A stretch of 64,000 bases of DNA, from the NCBI RefSeq assembly GCF_026725475.1, contig NZ_CP109967.1:434001-498000 (forward strand), in the 5' to 3' direction. Under the pieces are notes generated by a model. The model saw only the letters and a list, made by a program, of their open reading frames with translations. It was not told the origin of the DNA and ran no database searches. The DNA is from Catenovulum adriaticum (GTDB lineage Bacteria; Pseudomonadota; Gammaproteobacteria; Enterobacterales; Alteromonadaceae). Made by a program: the position numbers and the translations under genes. The stretch's first letter is position 1. Each line of letters begins with the position of its first letter. Shown here piece after piece: positions 27,987 through 36,941 of the stretch.

Positions 27987-29231
27987 ATGTTTAAAAAAAT
28001 ACTGTTACTTACCCTCACCTGTAGTGCTTTAATGGCCTGTCAGTCCAAACAAATTGCGCAATTAAGCTCAGAAAAACCACAAGTTGAGGAAAAATCCTTT
28101 AACCCCGAACAATGGCAATTAACTTGGCAAGATGAGTTTAATGGCCCAGACTCAGAACTAGAAAAGCGCTGGGATGTGCAAAATAGTCCAAGTGGCCATA
28201 TATTATCTAGCCGCTGGCGTGAAAACGTTAAGATTGAAGATGGCGTTTTGTATCTAATGAACCGCAAAGAAAAACGCGGAGGTCAAGATTGGACCTCCGG
28301 CAGCATTAGAACCAAAGAACAATTTGGTTATGGTTATTACGAAGCGCGCTATAAATATGCTGCTTCAAATGGCACCAATAACTCCTTTTGGCTGATGACC
28401 TACCCCCTTAATCAAACTATTAAAAAGGGTAAAAAGTTTGAAATTGATATTAACGAGGGGCATTACCCCAATGAAGTTAATACCAATATTCATAACTGGA
28501 GCGATATTACTAAAAAGCCAGACGGTCGCAACACTCACCCAAGCGACAGCAGAACCATGAGTTTTGGTGCCAAAGCCGAATATAATTTTCCGCTTGAGAT
28601 ACCTGTCACCACTAAAAAAATACGTTTTATATCAAAAGATTTAAACTACATTCACTTGCGCACCTTCAACGCCTATGGGGCCGGTGGAGCCGCATCGGGC
28701 ACTAATTATTCGTTAGACCCTAACGTAAAAATTGATATTAGCGGTAAACGCAATCAAAAGGTTAACCCCAAAAATGTTTTGGATAACAATCCAAATAGCA
28801 GTTGGACATCACAACTTGAAGGCGATAAATGGTTAACCCTAGCGTGGCCTACAGAAAAAACGATTGCAGAAATTGAGTTTGCAAACGGGTGGCGCTACAA
28901 AGAGCGCAGCTGGGCAGGTTTAACACAAAATTTTAAAGTGCAGTATTTTAAAAACAATCAATGGTACGATATTGCTACTTTAGATGTTGAAAACGAGGTG
29001 AATTTTGCCGAGGAATATCATACTTGGGGCTTAGAATGGAACGAGCAGGAAATTGTATTTTATTTCGATGGTAAAGAAATCCGCCGCGAAAAAAATGAGT
29101 TTTCGCACAGCCTATCACCCATTTGGTTAAGTTTAGCCATTATTAAGTGGGATGGACCGGTCACCGACAAAATTGATGGCACCAGCATGAAAGTTGATTA
29201 CGTGCGCTACTTTAAGCGCAAACCTAACTAA
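27987..29231 (+). CDS. GH16 glycosidase split by a discoidin (F5/8C)-like domain, lipoprotein
   Basis: 414 residues; lipobox LMAC (Cys18). GH16 begins at WQLTWQDEFNGPDSE and has the catalytic triad in FEIDINEGH (Glu152, Asp154, Glu157). After the HNW strand the fold is interrupted (about 205-335) by a segment resembling an F5/8 type C/CBM32 sandwich (VLDNNPNSSWTSQLEG, WLTLAWPTEKTIAEIEFANG, VQYFKNNQWYDIA). GH16 then resumes with EEYHTWGLEWNEQEIVFYFDG. GH16 of this style includes agarases, porphyranases and carrageenases. The context with GH2 and GH86 favours a red-algal galactan. A terminator follows at 29253. Confidence 0.83.
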   Translation: MFKKILLLTLTCSALMACQSKQIAQLSSEKPQVEEKSFNPEQWQLTWQDEFNGPDSELEKRWDVQNSPSGHILSSRWRENVKIEDGVLYLMNRKEKRGGQDWTSGSIRTKEQFGYGYYEARYKYAASNGTNNSFWLMTYPLNQTIKKGKKFEIDINEGHYPNEVNTNIHNWSDITKKPDGRNTHPSDSRTMSFGAKAEYNFPLEIPVTTKKIRFISKDLNYIHLRTFNAYGAGGAASGTNYSLDPNVKIDISGKRNQKVNPKNVLDNNPNSSWTSQLEGDKWLTLAWPTEKTIAEIEFANGWRYKERSWAGLTQNFKVQYFKNNQWYDIATLDVENEVNFAEEYHTWGLEWNEQEIVFYFDGKEIRREKNEFSHSLSPIWLSLAIIKWDGPVTDKIDGTSMKVDYVRYFKRKPN

Positions 29232-29252
29232 CGGCTATAATGTTAAAAAATT

Positions 29253-29287
29253 AAAAATGCTTCAGCAAATTACGCTGGGGCATTTTT
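29253..29287 (+). terminator. Terminator of the GH16 gene
   Basis: Stem AAAAATGCTTCAGC / GCTGGGGCATTTTT with a small mismatch and a 7-base loop, ending in five T. Confidence 0.75.
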
Positions 29288-29454
29288 GTAATTAGGGCTG
29301 CTGAATCCCAACAATATTTATTGCCAACTTAGGTAATTACAGATTTTAATAGCACCTATGATTTACTTCAATTTCAGCACACATTTTAAATTTAAATTTG
29401 TCTGTTGGCGCAATTCTCCCTATAGTCTTGTGAGTTGTCTTTTAAGGATGTTAG

Positions 29455-29721
29455 ATGGGAATGAATATCGAAAAATGGGAAAAAACACGGACCAAAGGAA
29501 AAAAGAGATTTCTTTGGATAAACGGATTTATAGGATGGGGAGTCACCACCGCTATTTTATGGTCAATTTTTATGGAAGTTAGTCAACCCTCAGAAGATGT
29601 GTGGATTCGGCCTGTAATTGCTTTGATCCTTTTTCCAATAGGTGGGTTAGCTTGGGCGCATTTTGTTTGGAAACATACTGAAAAACAGTATGTTGCAAGT
29701 AAAGATGAACAAAACCCATAA
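29455..29721 (+). CDS. Small two-helix membrane protein
   Basis: 88 residues; AAGGA lies 9 bases before the ATG. Basic N-terminus (EKWEKTRTKGKKRF) followed by two hydrophobic segments (about 20-40 and 52-72, WIRPVIALILFPIGGLAWAHFVW). A polar tail ends the protein. Not recognised. An overlapping 74-codon frame in another phase is rejected because it lacks a ribosome site. Confidence 0.6.
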   Translation: MGMNIEKWEKTRTKGKKRFLWINGFIGWGVTTAILWSIFMEVSQPSEDVWIRPVIALILFPIGGLAWAHFVWKHTEKQYVASKDEQNP

Positions 29722-29805
29722 CAAAAACCTATTGAATGGAATTTGTGCCACCAAAAACGTGCGCCTGAATTACAAAAATGTTAAGCATTGCAAAGGAACT
29801 CACCC

Positions 29806-31635
29806 ATGCAGATAAATTGTGTTATTTGGCTTTGCCTTGTACTATTTTCAGCCGTTAGTTCGGCAATGCCAAATGATGTAAAACCCGATGAATGCTCGTC
29901 ACCCCAAGACTGTATTGCAAAAGTCTATCAAGTTTTAGATACCAGTCGCTCGTCAGGTCAATCCCCTTTAAACGAAGAACTCGCAATAATTGTAAAGCTT
30001 TTAACGTTTGGCGAAAATGCCATGCCATATATTGTTGATTTGCTTGCAGACGACGATAAACTTATTGCGCGCATTGGCGCTGTAGCGCTAAGAAAAGCGA
30101 AAAGTATTGACCAAAAATATTTGCCACAAATGATTAAGGCGCTGGAGGCCGATGTTTCTTGGTTAGCCCCCGCATTGGCAACAATTGGCACACCCAAAGC
30201 CGCCGAAGCAACCGTTAAAAAATATTTAATTGCATCTAGCTCTCCACATAATCAAGAATCTTATGCACTTAAACTTTTTGGGGAGAATGCTTTCCCAGCA
30301 ATATTAAAAGCCGCTAAATGCGAGTTTGGTTGTGATGCCCGGACCTATTATTTATTAGGTTATGTCTTAGGTCGGATGGAAGAAGATCGTGAACAAGCCG
30401 CTAATTTACTGATTAAATTACTTGACGACAAAACGCTCCCTGAATCGGTTTGGTTAGGCGTTTTAGAGATGATCAGTTTTTTAGATAAGCCGGGTTTAGT
30501 TATAGAAGACAAGCTGTTAAAGATAAAAGAAACAACACCAAGGTTGGCCGATGCGGTTAACCAAGCGCTGATTGGCATTAAATCAAAACACTCAGGTAAA
30601 ATTTATGCTGACATTTTTAATATCAATTTTGATCGCTCCAAATTAGTCAATGTTGCTTATTTGGGGCTAAGTGGATATGAGGCTGGTGAAACTATTATAC
30701 GTGGGTTAGGTAGTAGTGACTCCGAAACTCAAGTGCTGTCCGCTAGAACTTTAGGTTTTATCGGATACACGCCAGCAGCCAACAGACTAATTGAACTTTT
30801 AAATGACCATTCCAATGTTAAGCTTAATTGGGTTGCGGCTGATGCACTCGGCAGAATGAAATCTAAGCTAGCTGAACCCGCTCTAAAAATTATAGCCGAG
30901 GTACACTGGTACCCACCGGTTAAGGAAGCTGCAAAAAAAGCCATTCAGCGTATTAATGATGACGAGCACTACAAAGCTGGCTTGCATAAAAATAACTTTG
31001 TTTTCGATTTTTATAATTACGGAAACTTTGATTTACAAGTGTGCGAAAAAATCGCATTAGAACCTATAGTTGAATCCAAAGATAAAAAGTTGTATCGACA
31101 TACATCTGCCGAAAAACTTAAAAGCCTTGCATATTCATCTTTTATAATAAGTTATGGCGCAAATAATGAGGCTGAACAAAAAGCAACAGATCCTAACGCA
31201 ACCATTGTGGTTAATAAAGATAATATTGTTGAACACCGAAAACAGATTAAACAAGTTCCAAAGGTCGCTTTGCGAGGGGACGGTGGCTGGTTAGCTGGCA
31301 GTAATCGTGGTGAATGGGGTGGTGAGCTTGTTTATATTGCAGATAAAACAAGTGTTACCAAGATACTTGATCGTAATGTAGAGGATATTTACGAATTTGG
31401 CACAGGCTATATTGCCACGACTGGCTTAGCGCATTTGGGGCAGAATAATGGCATTATCTATCAGCTTCTGCACAAAGAGGATGGGCCTTGGCAAACAACT
31501 GAGTGGATAGTATTACCGGGTGCGCCGCGCTCATCTTGGTTTGTTGAAACCGGTGAGCTTTTGATTAATACCCATAATGGCGGGAGTATTCTGTTATCCC
31601 AAGATGGCTCAATGCGGATGGCCAGTTGCAAATAA
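29806..31635 (+). CDS. Exported HEAT-repeat protein of unknown function
   Basis: 609 residues from the ATG at 29806, preceded by AAAGGAACTC; an in-frame TTG 18 bases earlier is not needed. Signal peptide cleaved near VSSAM. Residues about 40-380 form HEAT/PBS-lyase-like helical repeats (LADDDKLIARIGAVALRKA, LLNDHSNVKLNWVAADALGRM, WYPPVKEAAKKAIQRI). The C-terminal 220 residues are beta-rich (GGWLAGSNRGEWGGELVYI, TGELLINTHNGGSILL) and could be a propeller-like module. Helical repeats suggest protein binding. No linked partner is apparent. Confidence 0.7.
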   Translation: MQINCVIWLCLVLFSAVSSAMPNDVKPDECSSPQDCIAKVYQVLDTSRSSGQSPLNEELAIIVKLLTFGENAMPYIVDLLADDDKLIARIGAVALRKAKSIDQKYLPQMIKALEADVSWLAPALATIGTPKAAEATVKKYLIASSSPHNQESYALKLFGENAFPAILKAAKCEFGCDARTYYLLGYVLGRMEEDREQAANLLIKLLDDKTLPESVWLGVLEMISFLDKPGLVIEDKLLKIKETTPRLADAVNQALIGIKSKHSGKIYADIFNINFDRSKLVNVAYLGLSGYEAGETIIRGLGSSDSETQVLSARTLGFIGYTPAANRLIELLNDHSNVKLNWVAADALGRMKSKLAEPALKIIAEVHWYPPVKEAAKKAIQRINDDEHYKAGLHKNNFVFDFYNYGNFDLQVCEKIALEPIVESKDKKLYRHTSAEKLKSLAYSSFIISYGANNEAEQKATDPNATIVVNKDNIVEHRKQIKQVPKVALRGDGGWLAGSNRGEWGGELVYIADKTSVTKILDRNVEDIYEFGTGYIATTGLAHLGQNNGIIYQLLHKEDGPWQTTEWIVLPGAPRSSWFVETGELLINTHNGGSILLSQDGSMRMASCK

Positions 31636-31803
31636 TAAGTGTCTACAGTGCGTTATCTTGGCAATATGTTAAAACTGCAATTTAGCAAGCACGGTTGCTC
31701 AACTTTTACACTAAATTTTCTCTGCCCTTTTAAAAATGAGTTGGTCTTGGTTAACTTGGTGGTTATAAGTCAATTGTTTAAATACGAGCGTAATTGCTCT
31801 GTT

Positions 31804-32094
31804 TTAAAAACCACCAAAAACCTTATACAGCGATGGCTTGAGAACCAGCACCATGCTAAAACCCGCGACCAAAATAAAAATGGGGATCAAAAAATAATTC
31901 CAAAATTGACCGATTTTCCAAGCTAAAGGATATCCCACAGCCATTATCAAACCTAGAAATAAGCCAATAGAACAATACGTTAGCGAGAAAAAGGTAAAAT
32001 AAAATATGGCCATTAGCGTCGCAAGGCTAGCTACGCATAAAAAACCTGCATACTCAATTTGAACATGTCGTCTGTTATCTAAATTCACCTTCAT
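31804..32094 (-). CDS. Small membrane protein
   Basis: 96 residues with three hydrophobic segments (about 14-37, 40-58, 66-86). The purine-rich GAGCAAGG lies directly at the ATG, closer than usual. The reading frame is plausible but I have no family for it. A plus-strand frame overlapping it (31639-31926) lacks coding character. Confidence 0.45.
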   Translation of the reverse strand: MKVNLDNRRHVQIEYAGFLCVASLATLMAIFYFTFFSLTYCSIGLFLGLIMAVGYPLAWKIGQFWNYFLIPIFILVAGFSMVLVLKPSLYKVFGGF

Positions 32095-32350
32095 CCTTGC
32101 TCATTGTCACTTAGCCGTGTTAGAACGAACCATTACTGGGCTCGCCTCATACAGGTCCAAACATGCAAAATGACTTCATCTGGCTTTTCGTTAATATCAT
32201 TACCCGTTTAAACCACAAATTGTATATTCAATAAACCAATCAAAAAAATAAAAATGAACTAATCCAGCTTAAAATACCTCAATTTACAACGGGCTAATCA
32301 CAGCTACTGCCCGTACCTTTGCGCCATTAATACTGTTGATGAGCACGTTT

Positions 32351-33487
32351 TTATTCATTAAGTCCTTCCCACCATGCAATGTTACTCTGTGAGGTTTTAA
32401 TATTGACAGGTTCACCGACAATAGGGGTGATTAAATCGACATTATTATTTTGAGCTAACTCAGTAATTTTAACTAAAGGCTCGTACCAAGCATGAAATGC
32501 AAGATCAAAAGTACCGTTATGTGCTGGTAACATTTTTTTACCACCAACATCAATGTGCGCTTGTAGGCTTTGCTCTGGTGTCATGTGTACATCTGGCCAA
32601 TCTTTATCATAAGCACCGGTTTCGATAATGGTTAAATCGAACGGGCCCAAGCGTTCACCAATTTCTTTAAAACCAGCAAAATAACCACTGTCACCGCTGT
32701 AAAAAATTGATTGATGGTCATCTATTTGGCTGTTTTCTTGCCTATTTTTTTGATCATCCGCACGGCTATCTTTAATGGCCCACGATCCCCATAACGTTTC
32801 ATTGCCATCTGTTAAACCACGACCTGAAAAGTGCTGAGTAGGTGCAAAAGTAAATTCAATACCGCTAATAATAGTGGACTCCCACCAATCAAACTCTAAA
32901 ATTTGGCTTTGGTCAACGCCCCAGTCAAGCAACTCGTTGCCAACACCTAACGGCACCAAAAATCGATTTACTTTGTTGGCTAACGCGTTGGTCGCACTTT
33001 TATCTAAATGATCGTAATGGTTATGAGAAATAATCACACCCTCTATGTTGGGTAAGCTTTCAATCGTAATTGGCGGTTGATGAAACCGTTTAGGGCCGAT
33101 AAAGCTAAAAGGAGAGGCTCGCTCTGAAAATACCGGATCAATTAGCCAATATTTACCATTCGCTTTTAACAAAAAACTAGAATGGCCTAATCGAAACACT
33201 GTCATTTGATCATCAGGCAATGCGGCTAATATCTCTGACGTAATTTTTTGTAACGGAATCGCTTTTTTAGGTTCAACATCAACACGTTTTTCAGTGATAT
33301 ACCTAGCAAGAATCGCTGGCATTTTAGTCAGTGACATGGAGTCAAAGTGCACTGAGTTATGAAACTTACCTTGCGAGTATTGCGCTGAATTTATTCGTTT
33401 TTCATCTTTATTTTCAGAAAAAATTGCTGTACACACGCCCATAATAACTCCTATAACCACTAATAAAACGACTGTTTTTTTGACCAT
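32351..33487 (-). CDS. Metallo-beta-lactamase-fold hydrolase (UlaG/NAPE-PLD-like)
   Basis: 378 residues. N-terminal hydrophobic segment (VVLLVVIGVIMGVCT) acts as an anchor or signal. The metal motif HNHYDH (155-160) and downstream FSGDSGYF, MTPEQSLQAHID and MLPAHNGTFDLAFHAWYEPL are of the type seen in UlaG and NAPE-PLD-like lactonase/phosphodiesterase enzymes. It is divergent from a TetR regulator that probably represses it. The substrate is unknown, perhaps a lipid or lactone. Confidence 0.85.
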   Translation of the reverse strand: MVKKTVVLLVVIGVIMGVCTAIFSENKDEKRINSAQYSQGKFHNSVHFDSMSLTKMPAILARYITEKRVDVEPKKAIPLQKITSEILAALPDDQMTVFRLGHSSFLLKANGKYWLIDPVFSERASPFSFIGPKRFHQPPITIESLPNIEGVIISHNHYDHLDKSATNALANKVNRFLVPLGVGNELLDWGVDQSQILEFDWWESTIISGIEFTFAPTQHFSGRGLTDGNETLWGSWAIKDSRADDQKNRQENSQIDDHQSIFYSGDSGYFAGFKEIGERLGPFDLTIIETGAYDKDWPDVHMTPEQSLQAHIDVGGKKMLPAHNGTFDLAFHAWYEPLVKITELAQNNNVDLITPIVGEPVNIKTSQSNIAWWEGLNE

Positions 33488-33510
33488 TGCTACATCTCTT
33501 TAGAGTAAAC

Positions 33511-33526
33511 TACACTGTATAGTGTA
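33511..33526. promoter_or_regulatory. Palindromic TetR operator candidate
   Basis: Perfect inverted repeat TACACT-GTAT-AGTGTA, 25 bases upstream of the hydrolase start and inside the divergent promoter region with the TetR gene. Confidence 0.6.
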
Positions 33527-33556
33527 ATTATAGTTAATTGAAAAGTAAACTCCTTA

Positions 33557-33569
33557 GTGTAAAATACAC
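33557..33569. promoter_or_regulatory. Second palindromic TetR operator candidate
   Basis: GTGTA-AAA-TACAC, sharing the half-site (A)GTGTA with the palindrome at 33511, 27 bases before the TetR start. Two related sites suggest autoregulation. Confidence 0.55.
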
Positions 33570-33596
33570 AATATTACGTATTAGCCGAGAAAATAG

Positions 33597-34193
33597 ATGG
33601 CAAGAAGTGCAGTAAAACAACAAGCAATATTAGCGGCTGCGATAACAGAATTTAAAAGCAATGGTTTTGAAAACACCAGTATGGATCAGATCGCATTAGC
33701 AGCCAGCGTGTCTAAACGGACCGTTTATAATCACTTTCCAAGCAAAGAGCTTTTATTTGACGCCATGCTAGAAAAAATGATTAGCTTATTTAACAGTGCC
33801 GTTTTTGTCGAATATCAAGATGATAAGCCAATCAGCGACCAACTCACGGATATTGCACGCCAAGAAATCGCCCTACTCTCTGACAACGCATTTATTGATT
33901 TAGTCAGAGTACTCATTGCTGAAAGTATTCATTCTCCCGAGCGAATTAATAAAGCCTTAGCCGAGGTACAAAACCGAGATGGCGATTTAGTAAGCTGGCT
34001 TAATAAAGCCAATGCCGCAGGCAAATTGGCAGTTGATAATGCCGCGTTTGCTTCAGCTCAGTTTTTTGCTTTAATTAAGGCCTTTTGTTTTTGGCCTCAA
34101 GTAGTTCAAGGACAGCCTTTTCCAGACCCAATAGAACGGCGTAAAATAATCGATTCGGCAGTGTCGATGTTTATCAATCAATATAGCCGATAA
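33597..34193 (+). CDS. TetR/AcrR-family transcriptional regulator
   Basis: 198 residues. N-terminal HTH (QAILAAAITEFKSNGFENTSMDQIALAASVSKRTVYNHFPSKE) is classic TetR, followed by a helical ligand domain with a TetR_C-type C-terminus (FALIKAFCFWPQVVQGQPFP). It is divergent from the metallo-beta-lactamase-fold gene, with two palindromes in between, so it is likely a local repressor. Confidence 0.93.
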   Translation: MARSAVKQQAILAAAITEFKSNGFENTSMDQIALAASVSKRTVYNHFPSKELLFDAMLEKMISLFNSAVFVEYQDDKPISDQLTDIARQEIALLSDNAFIDLVRVLIAESIHSPERINKALAEVQNRDGDLVSWLNKANAAGKLAVDNAAFASAQFFALIKAFCFWPQVVQGQPFPDPIERRKIIDSAVSMFINQYSR

Positions 34194-34494
34194 GAAAAAC
34201 AAAAAATAAGTCACATTAGTTGCAGTATTTTTAAACGACCTAATAAACACGCCATTCAGGCACAATGCTGCTTTAAATAGGTGATTGTCATTTATTCTTC
34301 GTTATTTATTATTATCGGACAACAATCGCTATCTATATTTACGAAGTACTTATTTTAAAATGCATATAAAAAGCTAAGCATAAAATAAAACAGAATCAAT
34401 TTTTTCAAGAGGCATTGATTAATATTAAATAAACACTATAATGCGAACAATTCTCAATTGCGTTTTTAGTAACCGTTATAAATTAAGGCTTCTC
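34194..34494. other. Intergenic region before the TonB receptor
   Basis: About 300 AT-rich bases containing the promoter of the receptor at 34495. I looked for a Fur-box-like site and saw no convincing match. Confidence 0.4.
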
Positions 34495-36567
34495 ATGAAA
34501 AAATTTGCCCTGTTACCTGTTGTAGCAGCCCTGCCCTTATCTGCATTTGCATCAGAGCAACATCAAGAAATTGAACGTATTGCGGTAACCGCTACACGTG
34601 CCGAAGTACCTGTTTCGACTGTTCCAGCAACAATTTCTGTTATTTCTAGTGAACAGATTCAATCTCAATTGGCTTTTACTCAAGATATATCCAAAATAAT
34701 TGGTAACCTAATTCCTGCTTTTTCGCCAAGCCGTGAAAAAATGTCAAATGCCGGTGAAAAATTACGTGGCCGAGATCCTTTGTATATGATTGACGGGGTG
34801 CCTCAATCAAATCCACTTAGAAGTGGTGGCCGCGCAGGTCGCACTATTGATCCAGCAATGATTGAACGTATTGAAGTAATTCATGGTTCAAACGCAATTC
34901 AAGGAATGGGCGCCAGTGGCGGTATAATTAATATCATCACTAAATCGGCTGGTGATACTCAGCATTTTATTTCGGCCGGTATGACAAAAGGCATGGGCAG
35001 TGATACAACCGGATACAATGCAAGTTTACTAGTAAGTCGCGGTGATCGAGACGATGGTATTATTGCAGGCGTTTCAGTTAAAAATAATGGTATGTACCGA
35101 GATGGCAACGGCGACTTAGTTGGCGTTGATACAACTCAAGGCGACACAATGGATTCGCAGTCATACGACCTTTTCGTAAAGCTGGCATATAGTATAGACC
35201 AAGAGCAAAGTTTAAAGTTGATGGTCAACCATTACAACATTCAGGGTAATGGTGATTATGGCATGGTGACCGGTGATGTCGCGCAAGAAATACCTGCAAC
35301 CAGTGAAAAAGCAGATCACCCAGGCGAAGCGCCACGCAACAAAATTACAACCGCATCGGCTGATTACAAACATACAAATTTATTAAGTGGACAATTAAGC
35401 TTTCAGCTATTTTATCAAAAATTTGCGGCGCTTTACGGGGCGACAGATTCTGGTACATTTCAAGATCCTGCCTACGGTGAAGATCTTTACGATCAATCAC
35501 AAAATCGCTCAACTAAATTCGGTAGCCGCCTTACCTGGTTTAAGTCAAATTTAGCAAATAGTAAACTCGACTTGATTACCGGTATCGATTATTTATCTGA
35601 TGAAACTTATCAAGAGTTGGCCATTACCAATCGTATTTGGGTACCCAAAACAACTTTTGACAACTGGGCACCATTTGTTCAACTAAGATACAAAGGCATT
35701 GAAGACTTCACCTTTAGTTATGGCGCCCGATACGAATATGGCAAACTAAACGTGGATGATTTTACAACCTTGTATTCAGCGAATAGTTCGCAGGTTGAAG
35801 GGGGTAATCCAAGCTTTAACGAATTAATGCATAACTTAGGTGCTGTTTGGCAAACAACAGACAAATTAAGATTATTTGCCAGTTTTAGTGAAGGTTTTAA
35901 TATGCCGGATGTAGGCCGTGTATTAAGGGGCATCAACGTACCAAATCAATCAGTAAACGAATTTTTAAACCTTCAACCTGTGATCTCTGACAATACAGAA
36001 ATTGGTTTTGAATGGGTTGATGATAACTGGCAAATTCGCACCAGTTATTTTCAATCTAAATCGGATCTTGGTTCTCGTTTAGCACTAAACGACGACGGCA
36101 TTTATTTAGTCAACCGAGAAAAGACAGAAATTTCTGGGATTGAAGCCGACGCGCAGTGGTTTATTACAGATGCAACGACTATAGGTATGGCTTATGCCAA
36201 CACTAAAGGCCGATACGATAGTAATGACAATGGTCAGCTAGACAGCGATTTAGATGGCACCAATATTGCGCCAGAGCGTTTAAATGTATATTGGCAACAA
36301 ATTTGGAGTGACGCCATTAACTCTCGTTTTCAAATAAACCATTTAGCAGATAGAACATTTGATTCAAGTGCAAATTTTGAAGGTTATACCACGCTTGACG
36401 TTGCATTTAACTATGCCACTCATAGCTGGGGTAACTTTGCTTTTGGTATCGACAATTTAACTGACAAACAGTTTATTTCATATTATGGGCAAACAACTGC
36501 AAACCCAGTGCGTTACTTTGCGGGGCGGGGTCGCAGCGTTAATTTAAACTGGAACTATAGTTTTTAG
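34495..36567 (+). CDS. TonB-dependent outer-membrane receptor (siderophore/metal type)
   Basis: 690 residues from the ATG at 34495, which has TAAGG just upstream and a signal peptide (MKKFALLPVVAALPLSAFA) directly after. The earlier in-frame ATG at 34441 is rejected. TonB box-like IERIAVTATRAE, plug (DPLYMIDGVPQSNPLRSGGR, ERIEVIHGSNAIQGMGASGG) and a 22-strand barrel ending in aromatic (NLNWNYSF). The compact size and plug style resemble siderophore or metal receptors rather than the large CAZyme-linked ones in this window. A perfect hairpin terminator follows. Confidence 0.88.
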   Translation: MKKFALLPVVAALPLSAFASEQHQEIERIAVTATRAEVPVSTVPATISVISSEQIQSQLAFTQDISKIIGNLIPAFSPSREKMSNAGEKLRGRDPLYMIDGVPQSNPLRSGGRAGRTIDPAMIERIEVIHGSNAIQGMGASGGIINIITKSAGDTQHFISAGMTKGMGSDTTGYNASLLVSRGDRDDGIIAGVSVKNNGMYRDGNGDLVGVDTTQGDTMDSQSYDLFVKLAYSIDQEQSLKLMVNHYNIQGNGDYGMVTGDVAQEIPATSEKADHPGEAPRNKITTASADYKHTNLLSGQLSFQLFYQKFAALYGATDSGTFQDPAYGEDLYDQSQNRSTKFGSRLTWFKSNLANSKLDLITGIDYLSDETYQELAITNRIWVPKTTFDNWAPFVQLRYKGIEDFTFSYGARYEYGKLNVDDFTTLYSANSSQVEGGNPSFNELMHNLGAVWQTTDKLRLFASFSEGFNMPDVGRVLRGINVPNQSVNEFLNLQPVISDNTEIGFEWVDDNWQIRTSYFQSKSDLGSRLALNDDGIYLVNREKTEISGIEADAQWFITDATTIGMAYANTKGRYDSNDNGQLDSDLDGTNIAPERLNVYWQQIWSDAINSRFQINHLADRTFDSSANFEGYTTLDVAFNYATHSWGNFAFGIDNLTDKQFISYYGQTTANPVRYFAGRGRSVNLNWNYSF

Positions 36568-36580
36568 TTTTCATTAATTA

Positions 36581-36615
36581 ACAAAACTAGCCTCATTAAC
36601 TGAGGCTAGTTTTGT
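36581..36615 (+). terminator. Terminator of the TonB receptor
   Basis: Perfect 15-bp stem ACAAAACTAGCCTCA / TGAGGCTAGTTTTGT with a 5-base loop. Confidence 0.85.
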
Positions 36616-36689
36616 GCTTACCCAACCAACAAAAATATTCAAACCAAAAGCCCCCTTGTACTCAGGCTTAGCCTTATTAAATAACAAAA

Positions 36690-36770
36690 GACAGGCACAC
36701 CTAAAAACGATAAATTACAAAAACTTAAATAAATTAATAGTCTCTCTTATAGATGGCTGTCATTGATTCT
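36690..36770. repeat. 72-bp dispersed element with imperfect inverted ends, copy 1
   Basis: The core runs from GACAGGCACACC (36690) to GATGGCTGTC (ends 36761), followed by the shared flank ATTGATTCT. It is nearly identical to the copy at 49701. Ends form GACAGxCACxCC inverted repeats. It abuts the truncated end of the small gene at 36771. The same left end also precedes a Y1 transposase at 47193. Confidence 0.8.
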
Positions 36771-36941
36771 TTAGTAACCCACTCTACGCTGAATATAACG
36801 TGGGCTCTGCTCGACTATTGCATCGCTTAGTGTTTGCCACTCACCTTGCGCAGTGGCAGAGGCCAAATGTGCCGGCCAAGAAAATAGCGTTGCAGCGACC
36901 ATGAATTTGCTGATGGAAAATAAATTAAATGATTTCATCAT
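36771..36941 (-). pseudogene. 5' part of an exported-protein gene, cut by the 72-bp element
   Basis: 56 codons starting ATG at 36941 with a strong GGAGGG ribosome site and a signal peptide (MMKSFNLFSISKFMVAATLFSWPAHLASA). The frame continues AQGEWQTLSDAIVEQSPRYIQRR and stops right at the border of the dispersed element, so the original C-terminus is probably lost. The parental family is not recognisable. Confidence 0.5.

Noticed and set aside
31639..31926. 95-codon plus-strand ORF after the HEAT-repeat gene
   Set aside because: Overlaps the better-supported membrane protein on the opposite strand and has no ribosome site or coding-like composition.
34194..34494. Fur box ahead of the TonB receptor
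   Set aside because: Only AT-rich partial matches to the 19-bp Fur consensus.
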